Source: DAISKN01 sp964553925 (GTDB lineage: Bacteria; Acidobacteriota; Vicinamibacteria; Marinacidobacterales; SMYC01). From it: 64,000 nt of DNA. The DNA is taken from NCBI GenBank assembly GCA_964553925.1, contig CAZKNR010000381.1, positions 1 through 64,000 of the forward strand. Reading direction: 5' to 3'. The notes below the pieces were generated by a model. That model saw nothing but the letters and a program-made list of their open reading frames with translations. It made no database searches and had not been told where the DNA came from. The position numbers were made by a program, and so were the translations under genes. Each line of letters starts with the position of its first letter. Position 1 is the first letter of the stretch. This document shows, in pieces, positions 16,910-29,028 of the stretch.

Positions 16910-18041
16910 GCTCGAGAAGAGCGCACTCGATCTCGTCTCTCACCAGGGGGTCGCTCTCGCCGCCGAGCTGCGATTCGAGAGGCGCTCGCGCGCGGCAGTC
17001 CCCGATGACCCCGAGAGCCCAGGCGGCATGGCCGCGGACGAGGGGCTCCTCGTGCCGGAGGGCCGCGGCGAGCGCCGGAACCCCCCGCGGATCCCGCGTG
17101 TTTCCGAGGGCTATGGCCGCGTTTCGCAGGAAACCCTCATAGCGCGCGCGGCGAATGGCGCTCCCGCGCGTCGCCTCGAGGAACTCCTCCCGGCTCATCC
17201 GCAAAATTCCCGCGAGATCCATCGTGGCCAGGGGTTCCTTGGGAAGGAAGGCCGGGACCTCGCTCTTCACCGCGAAGCGGTTCCAGGGGCATACGTCCTG
17301 GCAGTCGTCGCATCCGTAGATGCGGTTTCCGATGAGCGCCCGAAGCTCGCGGGGAACGAACCCCCGGAGCTCGATCGTGAGGTAAGAGATGCAAAGACGG
17401 CTGTCGACGACGTACGGCTCGACGATGGCGCCCGTGGGACAGGCCGCGATGCAGCGGGTGCAGGTGCCGCAGCGGTTCGGCTCGGGCGCGGGCGCGGGGG
17501 AGGGGACGAGCGGAAGCGGGACGAGGATCTCCCCGAGAAAGAACCAGGAGCTTCCCTCGCGCGAGAGAAGATTCGAATGCTTGCCGAGCCAGCCCAGACC
17601 GGCGGCGACGGCGTAGCTCTTCTCGAGGAGGGGACCGGTATCGACGTAGATTCTCGTCGGGACCGAGGCGCGAGACTCGATGAACGCCGCCACCTCTTTC
17701 AGCTTGTCCTCGAGGACCCGGTGATAGTCCTCGCCCTGCGCGTAGCTCGAGATGACCCCGAACCCCGAGGGGGCTTCGACCGGCGCCCCCCGGTAGTAGC
17801 TCAATCCGCAGCAAACGAGGGTGAGCGCCCCTTCGAGGCTCCGGGAGGCGTCGGTTCGCCGCTCGGCCGCGCGCGCCATCCACGACATTTCCCCGTGGTA
17901 GCCCCGCTCGAGCCACTCCTTCAGGGAATCGTCCGATTCGGGAATCCGAGCGGGCGCGAAGCCGACCTTGTCGAAACCGACGGCCCGCGCCTTCTCGGCA
18001 ATCGCCGCCCGGAGCTCCTCAAGATTCATGGTCATCGCCAA
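16866..18041 (-). CDS. queG: Epoxyqueuosine reductase
   Basis: 391 aa. Reduces epoxyqueuosine to queuosine in tRNA, using cobalamin and two 4Fe-4S clusters. The clusters are bound by CGTCTRCIAACP and CDDCQDVCPWN. The N-terminal half carries the DUF1730-like cobalamin region (YIDTGP-like YVDTGPLLEKSYAVAAGLGW). A short HEAT-repeat tail (GVPALAAAL, HAAWALGVIGD) helps bind tRNA. Three ATGs lie within the first 5 codons; the last (18029) is an equally good start. No other queuosine genes are in the window. Confidence 0.93.
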   Translation of the reverse strand: MAMTMNLEELRAAIAEKARAVGFDKVGFAPARIPESDDSLKEWLERGYHGEMSWMARAAERRTDASRSLEGALTLVCCGLSYYRGAPVEAPSGFGVISSYAQGEDYHRVLEDKLKEVAAFIESRASVPTRIYVDTGPLLEKSYAVAAGLGWLGKHSNLLSREGSSWFFLGEILVPLPLVPSPAPAPEPNRCGTCTRCIAACPTGAIVEPYVVDSRLCISYLTIELRGFVPRELRALIGNRIYGCDDCQDVCPWNRFAVKSEVPAFLPKEPLATMDLAGILRMSREEFLEATRGSAIRRARYEGFLRNAAIALGNTRDPRGVPALAAALRHEEPLVRGHAAWALGVIGDCRARAPLESQLGGESDPLVRDEIECALLELSRGALPPRPRASS

Positions 18042-18070
18042 AGATATAGAATAGCCGCGGACGTGCGATC

Positions 18071-18310
18071 GTGGAGACCCTGGACAGCGTCATCGCCACA
18101 CTGAATCACCTCGGGGTGGGGGCGCTCGACAAGATCGAGGCGGACCTTCGGTCCGTAAGGGCCGAGCTCGAGCGGCGGGAGCTTCTGGAGCTGGTTTCGA
18201 AGCTCGACGCCTGCCACCTTGCGCTCACTCGGGGAGAGCTCCAGGAGTTTCGCCGTTTGCGGGAGACGATCGTGAGCCGTTTGGGCCACATTCGCGTCAA
18301 GACGGACTGA
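18071..18310 (+). CDS. Small coiled-coil protein, unknown
   Basis: 79 aa from a GTG at 18071, predicted almost entirely helical with heptad-like leucines and charged residues (LDKIEADLRSVRAELERREL). No family recognised. It is divergent from queG (30 bp apart) and sits 24 nt before the next unknown gene, so the two are likely co-expressed. Confidence 0.55.
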   Translation: METLDSVIATLNHLGVGALDKIEADLRSVRAELERRELLELVSKLDACHLALTRGELQEFRRLRETIVSRLGHIRVKTD

Positions 18311-18334
18311 AGTACTATCAATTAGAGTCCTCTC

Positions 18335-19441
18335 ATGAAGCCCCTTCCTCCCGATTCCGGAGCCTCGCTGCTGCGCGCGGCCTCGGGCGAGGCTCGGTTC
18401 GCGACGGCGGGAGAGCTACTTCGAAAGGGACTTCTCTGCCAGCCGCTCATGGAGCGGCTCAACAACGGCCGGGACCAGGCCGCGTTCGAGTTCCTCTCCC
18501 GGGAGACCTCGCTCGAGGTCTTGAACGAGTGCATCCGCCGCATCCCCGATCAGCAGATGACCGAGAACCTGGTCGAGCAGTTGTTCATGAAGGGAGCCCT
18601 CCTCTCCTCGGAGGCCTTCACCGGGATCGAGGAGATCCGGCGGGAGCTGAAGCTCTTTTCGAGCGGCACCCGCGAGGAAGAGGCGGCCGTGGCCCGGCTC
18701 CGCTACGACCGGCAGGTGGAGAAGCTCGGCCAGCACGTCTTCGCTCTCGGGCGGCGCCTCCATCAGCTCGAGCAGTTCATGGCGAGCTGCCCGCTCACCG
18801 GCAGCGGCGAGCAGCTTCGCGGGCGATACGGACAGCGGGTGCGCGATCTCGCGGGCGACGTGCGGTTCATGAGGCAGGAGCTCTCTCGCTGGGTGCGCCG
18901 GTTCGTGCCGCTCAAGCCGCATGGCCGCTCCCAGGACGCGGTCGATCGGGAGTTTCTCGAGGGCCGGATCGACGCCGTGGTGGATGAGCTCGGCCTCCGG
19001 ATCCGCGAGATTCAAGAGACCCTCTCGGCTTCGCTCTTCGAGCAGCTCGTGATCTTCGATCCGGCCCTCACCCGGCAGCGGCTCTTCCAGCGAGATCTGG
19101 AGAACGTCCTCGACATCGGACAGCTCCTCGACGTGCTCGCGAACCTCTTCGACCGGGTCAAGGAGTTCGACGAAGGACGCCGCGCCGACCAGCTCGAGCG
19201 GGTGAAGACCCTTCTGCGGGACTTTCGACCGGAGCAGTTCCTCTCGTTCTCTGGCGTCCGTGAGTCGGACCAGGCGCTGTTCCTGCACTCGGTCGGAGCG
19301 CTTCTGGCCTACGAGCCGCCGGTGGGCCGCGCTCGCGCCGCGACAAGCGAAGACGATCCGATCAAAGTCTTCCTCCTCCTCACTGGCGACCTCATCGCGA
19401 GCCTGAGGCGGCAGCAGCGCTCCAGGGATCAAAAGGCCTGA
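18335..19441 (+). CDS. Conserved helical protein, unknown function
   Basis: 368 aa, soluble, nearly all alpha-helical by composition, no signal peptide or membrane segment. Contains leucine/charged repeats (LRYDRQVEKLGQHVFALGRR, LLDVLANLFDRVKEFDEG). No catalytic motif seen. The position after the small coiled-coil gene and 4 nt before kbl suggests an operon. ATG 18335 has a TACTAT-like -10 about 17 nt upstream. I do not recognise the family. Confidence 0.6.
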   Translation: MKPLPPDSGASLLRAASGEARFATAGELLRKGLLCQPLMERLNNGRDQAAFEFLSRETSLEVLNECIRRIPDQQMTENLVEQLFMKGALLSSEAFTGIEEIRRELKLFSSGTREEEAAVARLRYDRQVEKLGQHVFALGRRLHQLEQFMASCPLTGSGEQLRGRYGQRVRDLAGDVRFMRQELSRWVRRFVPLKPHGRSQDAVDREFLEGRIDAVVDELGLRIREIQETLSASLFEQLVIFDPALTRQRLFQRDLENVLDIGQLLDVLANLFDRVKEFDEGRRADQLERVKTLLRDFRPEQFLSFSGVRESDQALFLHSVGALLAYEPPVGRARAATSEDDPIKVFLLLTGDLIASLRRQQRSRDQKA

Positions 19442-19445
19442 GTCA

Positions 19446-20630
19446 ATGTTCGAGCAAGCTCGAGAGCACTACCGTTCGACACTGAAGGAGATCGAAGAGG
19501 CGGGTCTCTACAAGGGCGAGCGGATCGTTCGTTCGCCTCAGGGCGCTCGCATCGCCGTCGCGACGGGAGAGGTGCTGAACTTCTGCGCCAACAACTACCT
19601 CGGCCTTTCGAGCGCGCCCGAGATCCTGGAGGCCGCCCACCAGGGACTCGACGCCCGCGGGTTCGGCCTGTCCTCGGTGCGCTTCATCTGCGGGACCCAG
19701 GACATCCACAAGGAGCTCGAGGGGAAGATTTCGCGGTTTCTGGGAACCGAGGACACCATCCTCTACGGGTCCTGCTTCGACGCCAACGGCGGGCTCTTCG
19801 AGACGCTCCTCTCGGAAGAGGACGCGGTGGTGAGCGACGCCCTCAACCACGCGAGCATCATCGACGGGGTCCGGCTCTCGAAGGCGAAGAGGTTCCGCTA
19901 TCAGAACCGCGATCTCGAGGATCTGGAGAGGCAGCTCCAGGAGGCGGCGACCTGCCGCATTCGGCTCATCGCTACCGACGGTGTCTTCAGCATGGACGGG
20001 ACCTATGCGCCTCTCGATGGGATCTGCGAGCTCGCGGACCGCTACCAGGCGATGGTGATGGTGGACGACTCCCACGCGACCGGGTTCGTGGGGGAGAAGG
20101 GACGAGGCACTCCCGAGCTCTTCTCGGTTCAGGACCGGGTGGACGTCGTGACTTCGACCATGGGGAAGGCCCTCGGCGGCGCGGCAGGAGGCTTCACATC
20201 CGGTCGAAGCGAGATCGTCGAATTATTGAGGCAGCGCTCACGGCCCTACCTCTTCTCCAACTCCCTCGCGCCTTCGATCGTCTCCGCCGCGAACCGGGTC
20301 TTCGATCTCCTCGAGACGACGTCCGAGCACCGGCACCGGCTCCTCGAGACGACCGCCTACTTCCGCAAGGAGATGACCTCGAGAGGGTTCCAGATCGTCG
20401 AGGGAACCCACCCCATCGTTCCCGTCATGCTCGGTGACGCGAGGCTCGCGCAGAACGTCGCGAAGGACATGTTGGAAGAAGGGATCTACGTCGTCGGCTT
20501 CAGCTATCCCGTGGTGCCGAAAGGTCAGGCCCGGATCCGGGTGCAGCTCTCCGCGGCCCATACCCGCGACCAGGTAGACCGAGCCATCGAGGCCTTCACC
20601 CGGGTCGGGAAGAAGCACTCGGTGATTTAG
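19446..20630 (+). CDS. kbl: Glycine C-acetyltransferase (2-amino-3-ketobutyrate CoA ligase)
   Basis: 394 aa, full length. A PLP-dependent alpha-oxoamine synthase that interconverts glycine + acetyl-CoA and 2-amino-3-oxobutyrate, the second step of threonine breakdown. Motifs: NFCANNYLGLS, SVRFICGTQDIHKELE, VMVDDSHATGFVG, and the Schiff-base lysine in TSTMGKALGG. No threonine dehydrogenase is adjacent. AONS and KBL paralogues are similar, but the N-terminus and RFICGTQ favour KBL. Confidence 0.93.
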   Translation: MFEQAREHYRSTLKEIEEAGLYKGERIVRSPQGARIAVATGEVLNFCANNYLGLSSAPEILEAAHQGLDARGFGLSSVRFICGTQDIHKELEGKISRFLGTEDTILYGSCFDANGGLFETLLSEEDAVVSDALNHASIIDGVRLSKAKRFRYQNRDLEDLERQLQEAATCRIRLIATDGVFSMDGTYAPLDGICELADRYQAMVMVDDSHATGFVGEKGRGTPELFSVQDRVDVVTSTMGKALGGAAGGFTSGRSEIVELLRQRSRPYLFSNSLAPSIVSAANRVFDLLETTSEHRHRLLETTAYFRKEMTSRGFQIVEGTHPIVPVMLGDARLAQNVAKDMLEEGIYVVGFSYPVVPKGQARIRVQLSAAHTRDQVDRAIEAFTRVGKKHSVI

Positions 20631-20642
20631 AGTCTGGAACGC

Positions 20643-22535
<1,893 letters not shown>

Positions 22536-22600
22536 TTTGTTCGCTACTCCTTGTGTTTTCAATAGATTGGGCACCACGCTCCTCGCGAGTGCCTGCCTGT

Positions 22601-22629
22601 ACTATAGACCTGTTGGAAGCAAGAGTCAA
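22601..22629 (-). promoter_or_regulatory. dnaK promoter (sigma70-type)
   Basis: On the minus strand TTGACT (22629-22624), 17-nt spacer, TATAGT (22606-22601). Transcription would start about 60 nt before the GTG. No sigma32-type sequence is obvious. Confidence 0.75.
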
Positions 22630-22635
22630 GTAAAC

Positions 22636-22676
22636 TTAGTGTATTTAAATAAGCTTATCTTATCGCAATACACTAA
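22636..22676. promoter_or_regulatory. AT-rich nested dyad upstream of dnaK
   Basis: Perfect 10-bp inverted repeat TTAGTGTATT (22636-22645) / AATACACTAA (22667-22676), with a second palindrome, ATAAGCTTAT (22649-22658), inside the spacer. It begins 7 nt upstream of the dnaK -35 box. It looks like an operator for a dimeric or tetrameric regulator; not CIRCE. Confidence 0.6.
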
Positions 22677-22713
22677 TATTTCAGAGTGACTCTAACACAA
22701 CGAAGAAAATGCA

Positions 22714-22767
22714 AAAGGGGATGGGGAGATGGGAGGAGATGGGGAGATGGAATCAGGACCTATTGGT
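22714..22767 (+). repeat. Dispersed G-rich repeat, half copy (G-quadruplex-capable)
   Basis: About 54 bp that match 62309-62361 closely, ending in the shared AATCAGGACCTA.TGG. It contains four G runs (GGGG-AT-GGGG-AGAT-GGG-N7-GGGG) that fit a G-quadruplex consensus. The copy at 62.3 kb has a mirror arm; this one does not. Confidence 0.65.
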
Positions 22768-22794
22768 TTGAAAAAGGTGCCCTAAAAAAGTTAT

Positions 22795-22857
22795 CCCCGG
22801 GAGGCGGTGCGGGGGGCACCTCCCGGGGTTGGCGTCGAGATTGGGGAGCGACGCCAA
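22795..22857. other. Two abutting perfect stem-loops in the dnaK/23163 intergenic region
   Basis: Stem 1: CCCCGGGAGG (22795-22804) / CCTCCCGGGG (22819-22828). Stem 2: TTGGCGTCG (22829-22837) / CGACGCCAA (22849-22857). The second starts on the base after the first ends. No U tract follows, so a plain terminator is unlikely; a structured RNA or a palindromic mobile repeat is possible. The remaining 22858-23162 holds no gene I can support. Confidence 0.6.
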
Positions 22858-23162
22858 TACGTTCTCGGTCGCCAGTAAGAGCAAGGTCTGTGCCATTCGT
22901 CACAAAGAAGCGTGAGTCATTAGATTGAGACACTTACAGTCTCCATCGCGGGATTGAACAGGCGTGTAATTCAAAATTGAAATCCCTTCGCCCGCAACCG
23001 GTATTTAATAATGAAATGTGTTTTCATGGTGACCGACGACGAGGGGACCGTGACCGACTGGGCTGGAATCTGCTACCATTTCCTCATACCAGGAAACGAT
23101 AACCGGTCCGTCGGGGGTCGGCTGTATGCCGTCCCGACCAAGAGGGCTTTCGCTCGATCCTC

Positions 23163-24605
23163 GTGAACCAGCAAGTCGCCGAAACATTCAAGAAGCTCTA
23201 TTGCAGCAAGCGGACGGGTGTTTTGACGTGCGAAGCCGGAGAGGCCCGCCGCGCCGTCTACTTCATCTCGGGTTTCGTCGTCGGCGCCCGTTCGAGCCTC
23301 GAACAGGATCGGCTGGGCGAGGTCATGATGCGCCACGGGCGCATCACCCGCAAGCAGTTCGAGGATGCCTCTCATTTCATCAAGAGCGGCTGGAAGCTCG
23401 GTGAGATTCTGGCGGAGCTCAACATCATCGGCCAGGAAGAGATCGAGGCATTCGTCCGGCTGCAGCTTCTCGACATCGCCTGCACCCAGCTCATCACCCC
23501 TCCGAAGCGCCTATCGTTCTCGAACCTGACCACCGTCGACAGCTTCGTTGGCGTGCCGATCTCCGTCGCCGACATCCTGATGGAGGCCGCTCGGAGGGCC
23601 CCCTCGCTCGACAAGGAGATCGATTCGTTGAAGAGCGACGGCCGCAAACTGGGCTTTCCGAAAGATCCGCTGAAGCGGTTCCAGGACGTCAATCTGAAGC
23701 CCGAGGAAGCGTTCGTGCTCTCGCGCGTCGACGGGACCCAGACGGCGAAGGACATCTTCACCGTGAGCCCGCTCTCGGAGGAGATGACCGCGCGCACCCT
23801 CATTGGGCTTCTCACGGCCGATCTCATCGAGCCCGAAGGGGACGAGCCGCTGAAAGAGCCGAAAGAGCGGGAACAGCCACCTCCGGTCCGGGAATCGCCG
23901 GCGCCGGCCGTCGCGAGCGGGCTCGACGGCGAGCGGGAGGAGGTCGAGCGGCTGTTTCAAGAATTCCCCTCACGCAATCACTGGGAGGTCCTCGAGATCC
24001 CACAGGGCTCCGGGCTCGAGGAGATCCAGCAAGCCTTTTTTCGCGGAGTGAAACGGTTTCACCCCGACCGATTCCGGCGCATTCCCGCGCCCGATTTCCA
24101 GGAGAAGCTCTCCTACGTCTTTCGCCGCTTCAGCGAGGCGAAGGAGATCCTCACCTCCTCGGCCCGGGCCGGATACGAGGCTCTCGCGGAGAAAGACGGG
24201 CTCTACCAGGCATCGCGGAAGTCCTCGATTCCGTCGCGGGGAGGGGCCGTCGGCCGCTCCGCGGGAGACGCGGCCGAGGCGAGCTCTCTATTTCGGCGCG
24301 CGCAGCAGGCCTATACGGCGTCCGATTTCTGGAACGCGGTCCAGCTTTGCCAGCAGGCGATCGACAAGGCTCCGGAGCGGGCGGACATCTACCATCTCCT
24401 TGGGCTCGCTCTATCGAAGAACCCCAAGTGGCGTCAGGACGCGGAGAAGAATCTCCGCATCGCGACGAACCTGGATCCGTGGAAAGCCGACTACTTCCTG
24501 GCGCTCGGGAGCCTCTACCAGGAACTCGGCCTGCACCTCAGGGCGAGAAAAGTGTTCGAACAAGCGAAATCGGTGGACCCGACCGCGAAGGTCCCGGAAG
24601 AGTAA
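23163..24605 (+). CDS. DUF4388 + DnaJ-like + TPR fusion protein
   Basis: 480 aa from GTG 23163. Residues about 1-110 are a DUF4388 (PatA-N-like) domain (TGVLTCEAGEARRAVYFISG). A second winged-helix-like segment follows (about 170-230). Residues about 265-340 form a J-like domain (NHWEVLEIPQGSGLEEIQQA) with the HPD loop as HPDRF. The C-terminus has TPRs (AQQAYTASDFWNAVQLCQQA, LGSLYQELGLHLRARKVFEQ). It may connect a sensing or gliding-type scaffold to DnaK, whose gene is divergent next door. Target unknown. Confidence 0.8.
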   Translation: MNQQVAETFKKLYCSKRTGVLTCEAGEARRAVYFISGFVVGARSSLEQDRLGEVMMRHGRITRKQFEDASHFIKSGWKLGEILAELNIIGQEEIEAFVRLQLLDIACTQLITPPKRLSFSNLTTVDSFVGVPISVADILMEAARRAPSLDKEIDSLKSDGRKLGFPKDPLKRFQDVNLKPEEAFVLSRVDGTQTAKDIFTVSPLSEEMTARTLIGLLTADLIEPEGDEPLKEPKEREQPPPVRESPAPAVASGLDGEREEVERLFQEFPSRNHWEVLEIPQGSGLEEIQQAFFRGVKRFHPDRFRRIPAPDFQEKLSYVFRRFSEAKEILTSSARAGYEALAEKDGLYQASRKSSIPSRGGAVGRSAGDAAEASSLFRRAQQAYTASDFWNAVQLCQQAIDKAPERADIYHLLGLALSKNPKWRQDAEKNLRIATNLDPWKADYFLALGSLYQELGLHLRARKVFEQAKSVDPTAKVPEE

Positions 24606-24612
24606 TCAGAGA

Positions 24613-26034
<1,422 letters not shown>

Positions 26035-27341
26035 CGGAACCTAACGGAGAACCTAACGGGAAGCGCAGCCGGAAAGAGCTTCCCTTCCCCTCTTCGCTCG
26101 AAACATCGACAGCTCCCGCGTGGGCATCGACCACCCGCTGCACGATGGCGAGACCCAGGCCAGTGCCGTCGGCTTTGGTAGTGTGAAACGGCTCGAAAAT
26201 CTTCTCCCGGTCCTCGGGGCGGATGCCTTTTCCGGTGTCGGAGACGATGACCTCGACGTCGCCTTCTTCCGAGCGCTGCACTCGAACCGTGAGGACGCCT
26301 CCCTCGGGCATGGCCTCGACCGCGTTGACCAGGAGGTTCCAGAGAGCCTCACGGGTCTGACCGGCGTCCAGGCCCGCGATGGGGAGCCCGGGGTCGTAAT
26401 ACTTCTCGATGCGGACCTGGCTCTTCCGCTTTCCCTGAGCGCGCCCTAAAGGCCCCTTCTGGGCCAGGAGCAGCAGCAGATCGTCGAGAAGCTCCGCGAG
26501 ATTCTGGGGTGTGCGATGAATCGGTCTGGGTTTGGCGAACTTCAGGAAGTCGGCGATGATGCTCTCGAGCCGCTCCGCCTCTTCGTGCACCACTTCGAGA
26601 AGTCTTCGATCGTCGCCCCGGAGGTCGAGATCGCGCCGGAGGACGCCAACTGAGTTCGAGATCGCGCCCAGCGGGTTTCGAATCTCGTGCGCGATCTGGG
26701 CCGCGAGCTCTCCCACCGCCGCCAGTCGTTCGGTCCGGATGAGCTTTTCCTGGGTGCTCTTGAGCTCGTCGTAGGCGCCCCTGGTTTCCTGGAAAAGATC
26801 GCGATAGCGGCTCTCCGACTCTCTCAACCGGGCGGTGCGTTCTCGCACTTTTTCTTCCAGGGAGCGCTGGTAGTCCAGGTTCTCGGCCTCGAGGCGCCTC
26901 TTCTCCCTCAGGAGCGCCGCTCGCTCGCACGCGCGCTCCACCACTGCGAGGAGCGCCTGCCTCGTTACGGGCTTGCCGAGGTAATCGTAGGCTCCTTGCT
27001 TCAACGCCTCGACGGCGGTGGAGAGATCGGGATGCCCCGTCACCATCACGACGCTCATCTCCGTATCGTGCTCGTGAACGTAGCCGAGAATGGACATTCC
27101 GCTCTCGCGCGGCAGCATCAGGTCGGTGAGGGCGACGTCGAACCGCGCATCGCGCAGGAGCTCCTTCGCCTCGATGAAGCTGGACGAGGTGGTCACATCG
27201 TAACCTTCCGCTTCGAGGACGTCGCGGAAAGTCTGGCGAACGGTCTCTTCGTCGTCGACGATCAGAATCGATGGCGGCACTATATCCCCGGAAGGTTAAG
27301 GGACAGGTAACAGAAAGAGTAGCACCGGTGCTCCGGACCTT

Positions 27342-27386
27342 GCAAAGAGAGCAAAGAGGGCAAAGAGGGCAAAGGGGGCAAAGCTC
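27342..27386 (+). repeat. 9-bp minisatellite
   Basis: Five tandem units of GCAAAGAGG with small changes (GCAAAGAGA, GCAAAGGGG) between the REC-kinase gene and gph. It reaches the gph stop region. Probably slippage-prone. Confidence 0.8.
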
Positions 27387-28065
27387 ACGGTTCTCTCGAT
27401 TCACTTTGGACAAGGGACAGAAGCTCGCGTAAGTCGTCGACGAGGAAGTCGGGCCGCTCCACTGCCTCGTTCCACGGCCCCAGGCCATAGCGGACGAGGC
27501 ACGAGCGAATTCCCGCGTTTCGCGCGGTCGACAAGTCGACCGTCGAATCCCCCACCAGGAGCGTCTCGCCAGCGGGAGCGGACACCTCCTCCTGCAAGAA
27601 CCGCACACCGATGGGGTCGGGCTTCTTGCGCGCGAACGAGTCCCCGCCGCACACCACGCGGAAAAACCGCCGGAGGCCGAGCCCTTCGAGGATCGTAAGA
27701 CTCTCCGCGATGGGTTTATTGGTCAGAACCGCGAGCGGATGCTTCCGGTGGAGCCCTTCGAGCGCGGGCACCACACCCGGATACGGGCGGGTGGTCTCGA
27801 GGAGTCTCCGCCGGTAGATCGAAAGGTAGAGCGCCTCGGCGCGCAAAAGCTCCGGGTCAGAGGCCTCACCGAGGCTGCGCTCGAGGAGCTTCCGCACGCC
27901 GTCTCCCACGTAGCTCAGGATCCGCGCGTGGGGGAGGGCGGTGCTCCCGCTCCTCTCGAGGAGCTCGTTCACCGAGCGGGCGATGTCCTCCCCCGAATCC
28001 ACGAGGGTCCCGTCGAGATCGAAAATGATGAGCTTCACACTGCTTTGCCCCTGGAGGCTGGCCAT
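27385..28065 (-). CDS. gph: Phosphoglycolate phosphatase-like HAD hydrolase
   Basis: 226 aa from ATG 28065; a GTG at 28038 directly before KLIIFDLDGT is also possible. HAD motif I is DLDGTLVDS, motif II LAVLTNKP, and motifs III/IV are KKPDP and LLVGDSTVDL. The cap domain is of the Gph type (LPHARILSYVGDGVRKLLE). It dephosphorylates 2-phosphoglycolate or related small phosphates. Divergent from the Rrf2 gene. Confidence 0.85.
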   Translation of the reverse strand: MASLQGQSSVKLIIFDLDGTLVDSGEDIARSVNELLERSGSTALPHARILSYVGDGVRKLLERSLGEASDPELLRAEALYLSIYRRRLLETTRPYPGVVPALEGLHRKHPLAVLTNKPIAESLTILEGLGLRRFFRVVCGGDSFARKKPDPIGVRFLQEEVSAPAGETLLVGDSTVDLSTARNAGIRSCLVRYGLGPWNEAVERPDFLVDDLRELLSLVQSESREP

Positions 28066-28069
28066 GCGA

Positions 28070-28075
28070 TATAAT
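28070..28075 (+). promoter_or_regulatory. -10 box of the Rrf2 gene
   Basis: TATAAT 27 nt upstream of the ATG at 28103; TTGCCC at 28045 is a poor -35 at 19-nt spacing. A weak -35 fits a promoter controlled by an Rrf2 protein itself. Confidence 0.5.
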
Positions 28076-28102
28076 TTAGAGGCGGCTGACACCCGTTCGA
28101 CC

Positions 28103-28561
28103 ATGCTGGAGCTTTCACGAAAAAGCGACTACGCGCTTAGGGCCGTTATCTACCTCGCCCGCATCTCGCCCGAACGCTACGGCCGGGTAAGCGAGATCGC
28201 GAAAGCCAAGGGAATCCCTCAGGCGTTTCTGGCGCAGATCCTGCCGCTTCTCGCGAATCGCGGTGTCGTGAAGTCGCAGCAGGGCGCCCACGGAGGCTAC
28301 GCTCTCGCTAGGCCCCCGGGGGAGATCACGTTCCTCGAGGTTATCGAGTGCGTCGAGGGGCCGCTTCGGCTCAACAAGTGCGTCGAAGGCCATCACGACG
28401 ACTGCACCATCCTGGATAGCTGCGAGATGCAGAACGTGTGGACGCAGGCCCAGGGACAGATGGTCGGATTCCTCAAGAGCGTCACCATGGCGGACATGCT
28501 GAAATCTCCCCTCCACGTCCAGGACATCCGCCAGGGTCCGGTCGCCATCGAGCCTCGATAG
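28103..28561 (+). CDS. Rrf2-family Fe-S cluster-type transcription regulator (IscR/NsrR-like)
   Basis: 152 aa. Winged HTH at the N-terminus (LELSRKSDYALRAVIYLARI, IPQAFLAQILPLLANRGVV, GAHGGYALARPP). Three cysteines in CVEGHHDDCTILDSC (C-x7-C-x5-C) form the cluster-binding loop. Members repress or activate Fe-S assembly or nitrosative-stress genes according to cluster state. erpA lies 1.8 kb away and could be a target. No Shine-Dalgarno sequence is seen before the ATG. Confidence 0.88.
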   Translation: MLELSRKSDYALRAVIYLARISPERYGRVSEIAKAKGIPQAFLAQILPLLANRGVVKSQQGAHGGYALARPPGEITFLEVIECVEGPLRLNKCVEGHHDDCTILDSCEMQNVWTQAQGQMVGFLKSVTMADMLKSPLHVQDIRQGPVAIEPR

Positions 28562-28578
28562 ACTTCGAGCTCCCGGCC

Positions 28579-29028
28579 TCAAGCGTCGTACTCTTCAGCC
28601 CGATGCATGTCGAACGGGCCATGCTCGGGACTCGGAGCGAAACCCCGGAGCTCGGCGTGACAGCGGTAGCAGACCGTCACCTCCGAGAGGCGATGGTACA
28701 GCGCGAGGTCGGCGAGGCTCGCGAGCGCGAGGACGGCGACCGCCGCCGGCACGTCCCAGAGCGCGTAGGCGACGCTCGATAGCACGATCGTCGCGGTCAC
28801 CGCGGCGCATCCCAGCTGCTGCGGAAAATCCTTTCGCGTATAGAAGTAGAGGTTCTCGCACTGCGGGCATCGGTCGATGGGACCGAAGGCGAGAAGGCTC
28901 GCGCTCGGCGCGGGCGAGTCCCGGTGGCCGCACTCGACGCAGAGTCCCGCGTCGCCCGCAAGCGGAACCGCGTAGACGTTGTAGCGGCGGCAGGAGCCGC
29001 AGAAGAAGCCGACCTGGGGCCCGCTCAT
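28579..29028 (-). CDS. Zinc-ribbon membrane protein, unknown
   Basis: 149 aa from ATG 29028, overlapping the upstream stop by 4 nt. An N-terminal zinc ribbon (FFCGSCRRYNVY...LCVECGH) is followed by a second CxxC (RCPQCENLYFYT). Two membrane segments come next (about residues 75-115), then a last CxxC (VCYRCHAEL). The pattern suggests a membrane-anchored protein with metal-bound cytoplasmic loops. No function can be named. Confidence 0.65.
   Translation of the reverse strand: MSGPQVGFFCGSCRRYNVYAVPLAGDAGLCVECGHRDSPAPSASLLAFGPIDRCPQCENLYFYTRKDFPQQLGCAAVTATIVLSSVAYALWDVPAAVAVLALASLADLALYHRLSEVTVCYRCHAELRGFAPSPEHGPFDMHRAEEYDA

Noticed and set aside
22570..22593. CIRCE-like element between dnaK promoter and start (GGCAC...GTGCC)
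   Set aside because: Arms are only 5 bp and the spacing differs from the GCACTC-N9-GAGTGC consensus.
22686..22928. 80-aa ORF in the dnaK upstream region
   Set aside because: It runs through the G-rich repeat and both hairpins; Arg/Gly-rich translation without similarity or SD.
27342..27386. Short tandem repeats as a CRISPR array
   Set aside because: Units are 9 bp without spacers; no cas genes in the window.
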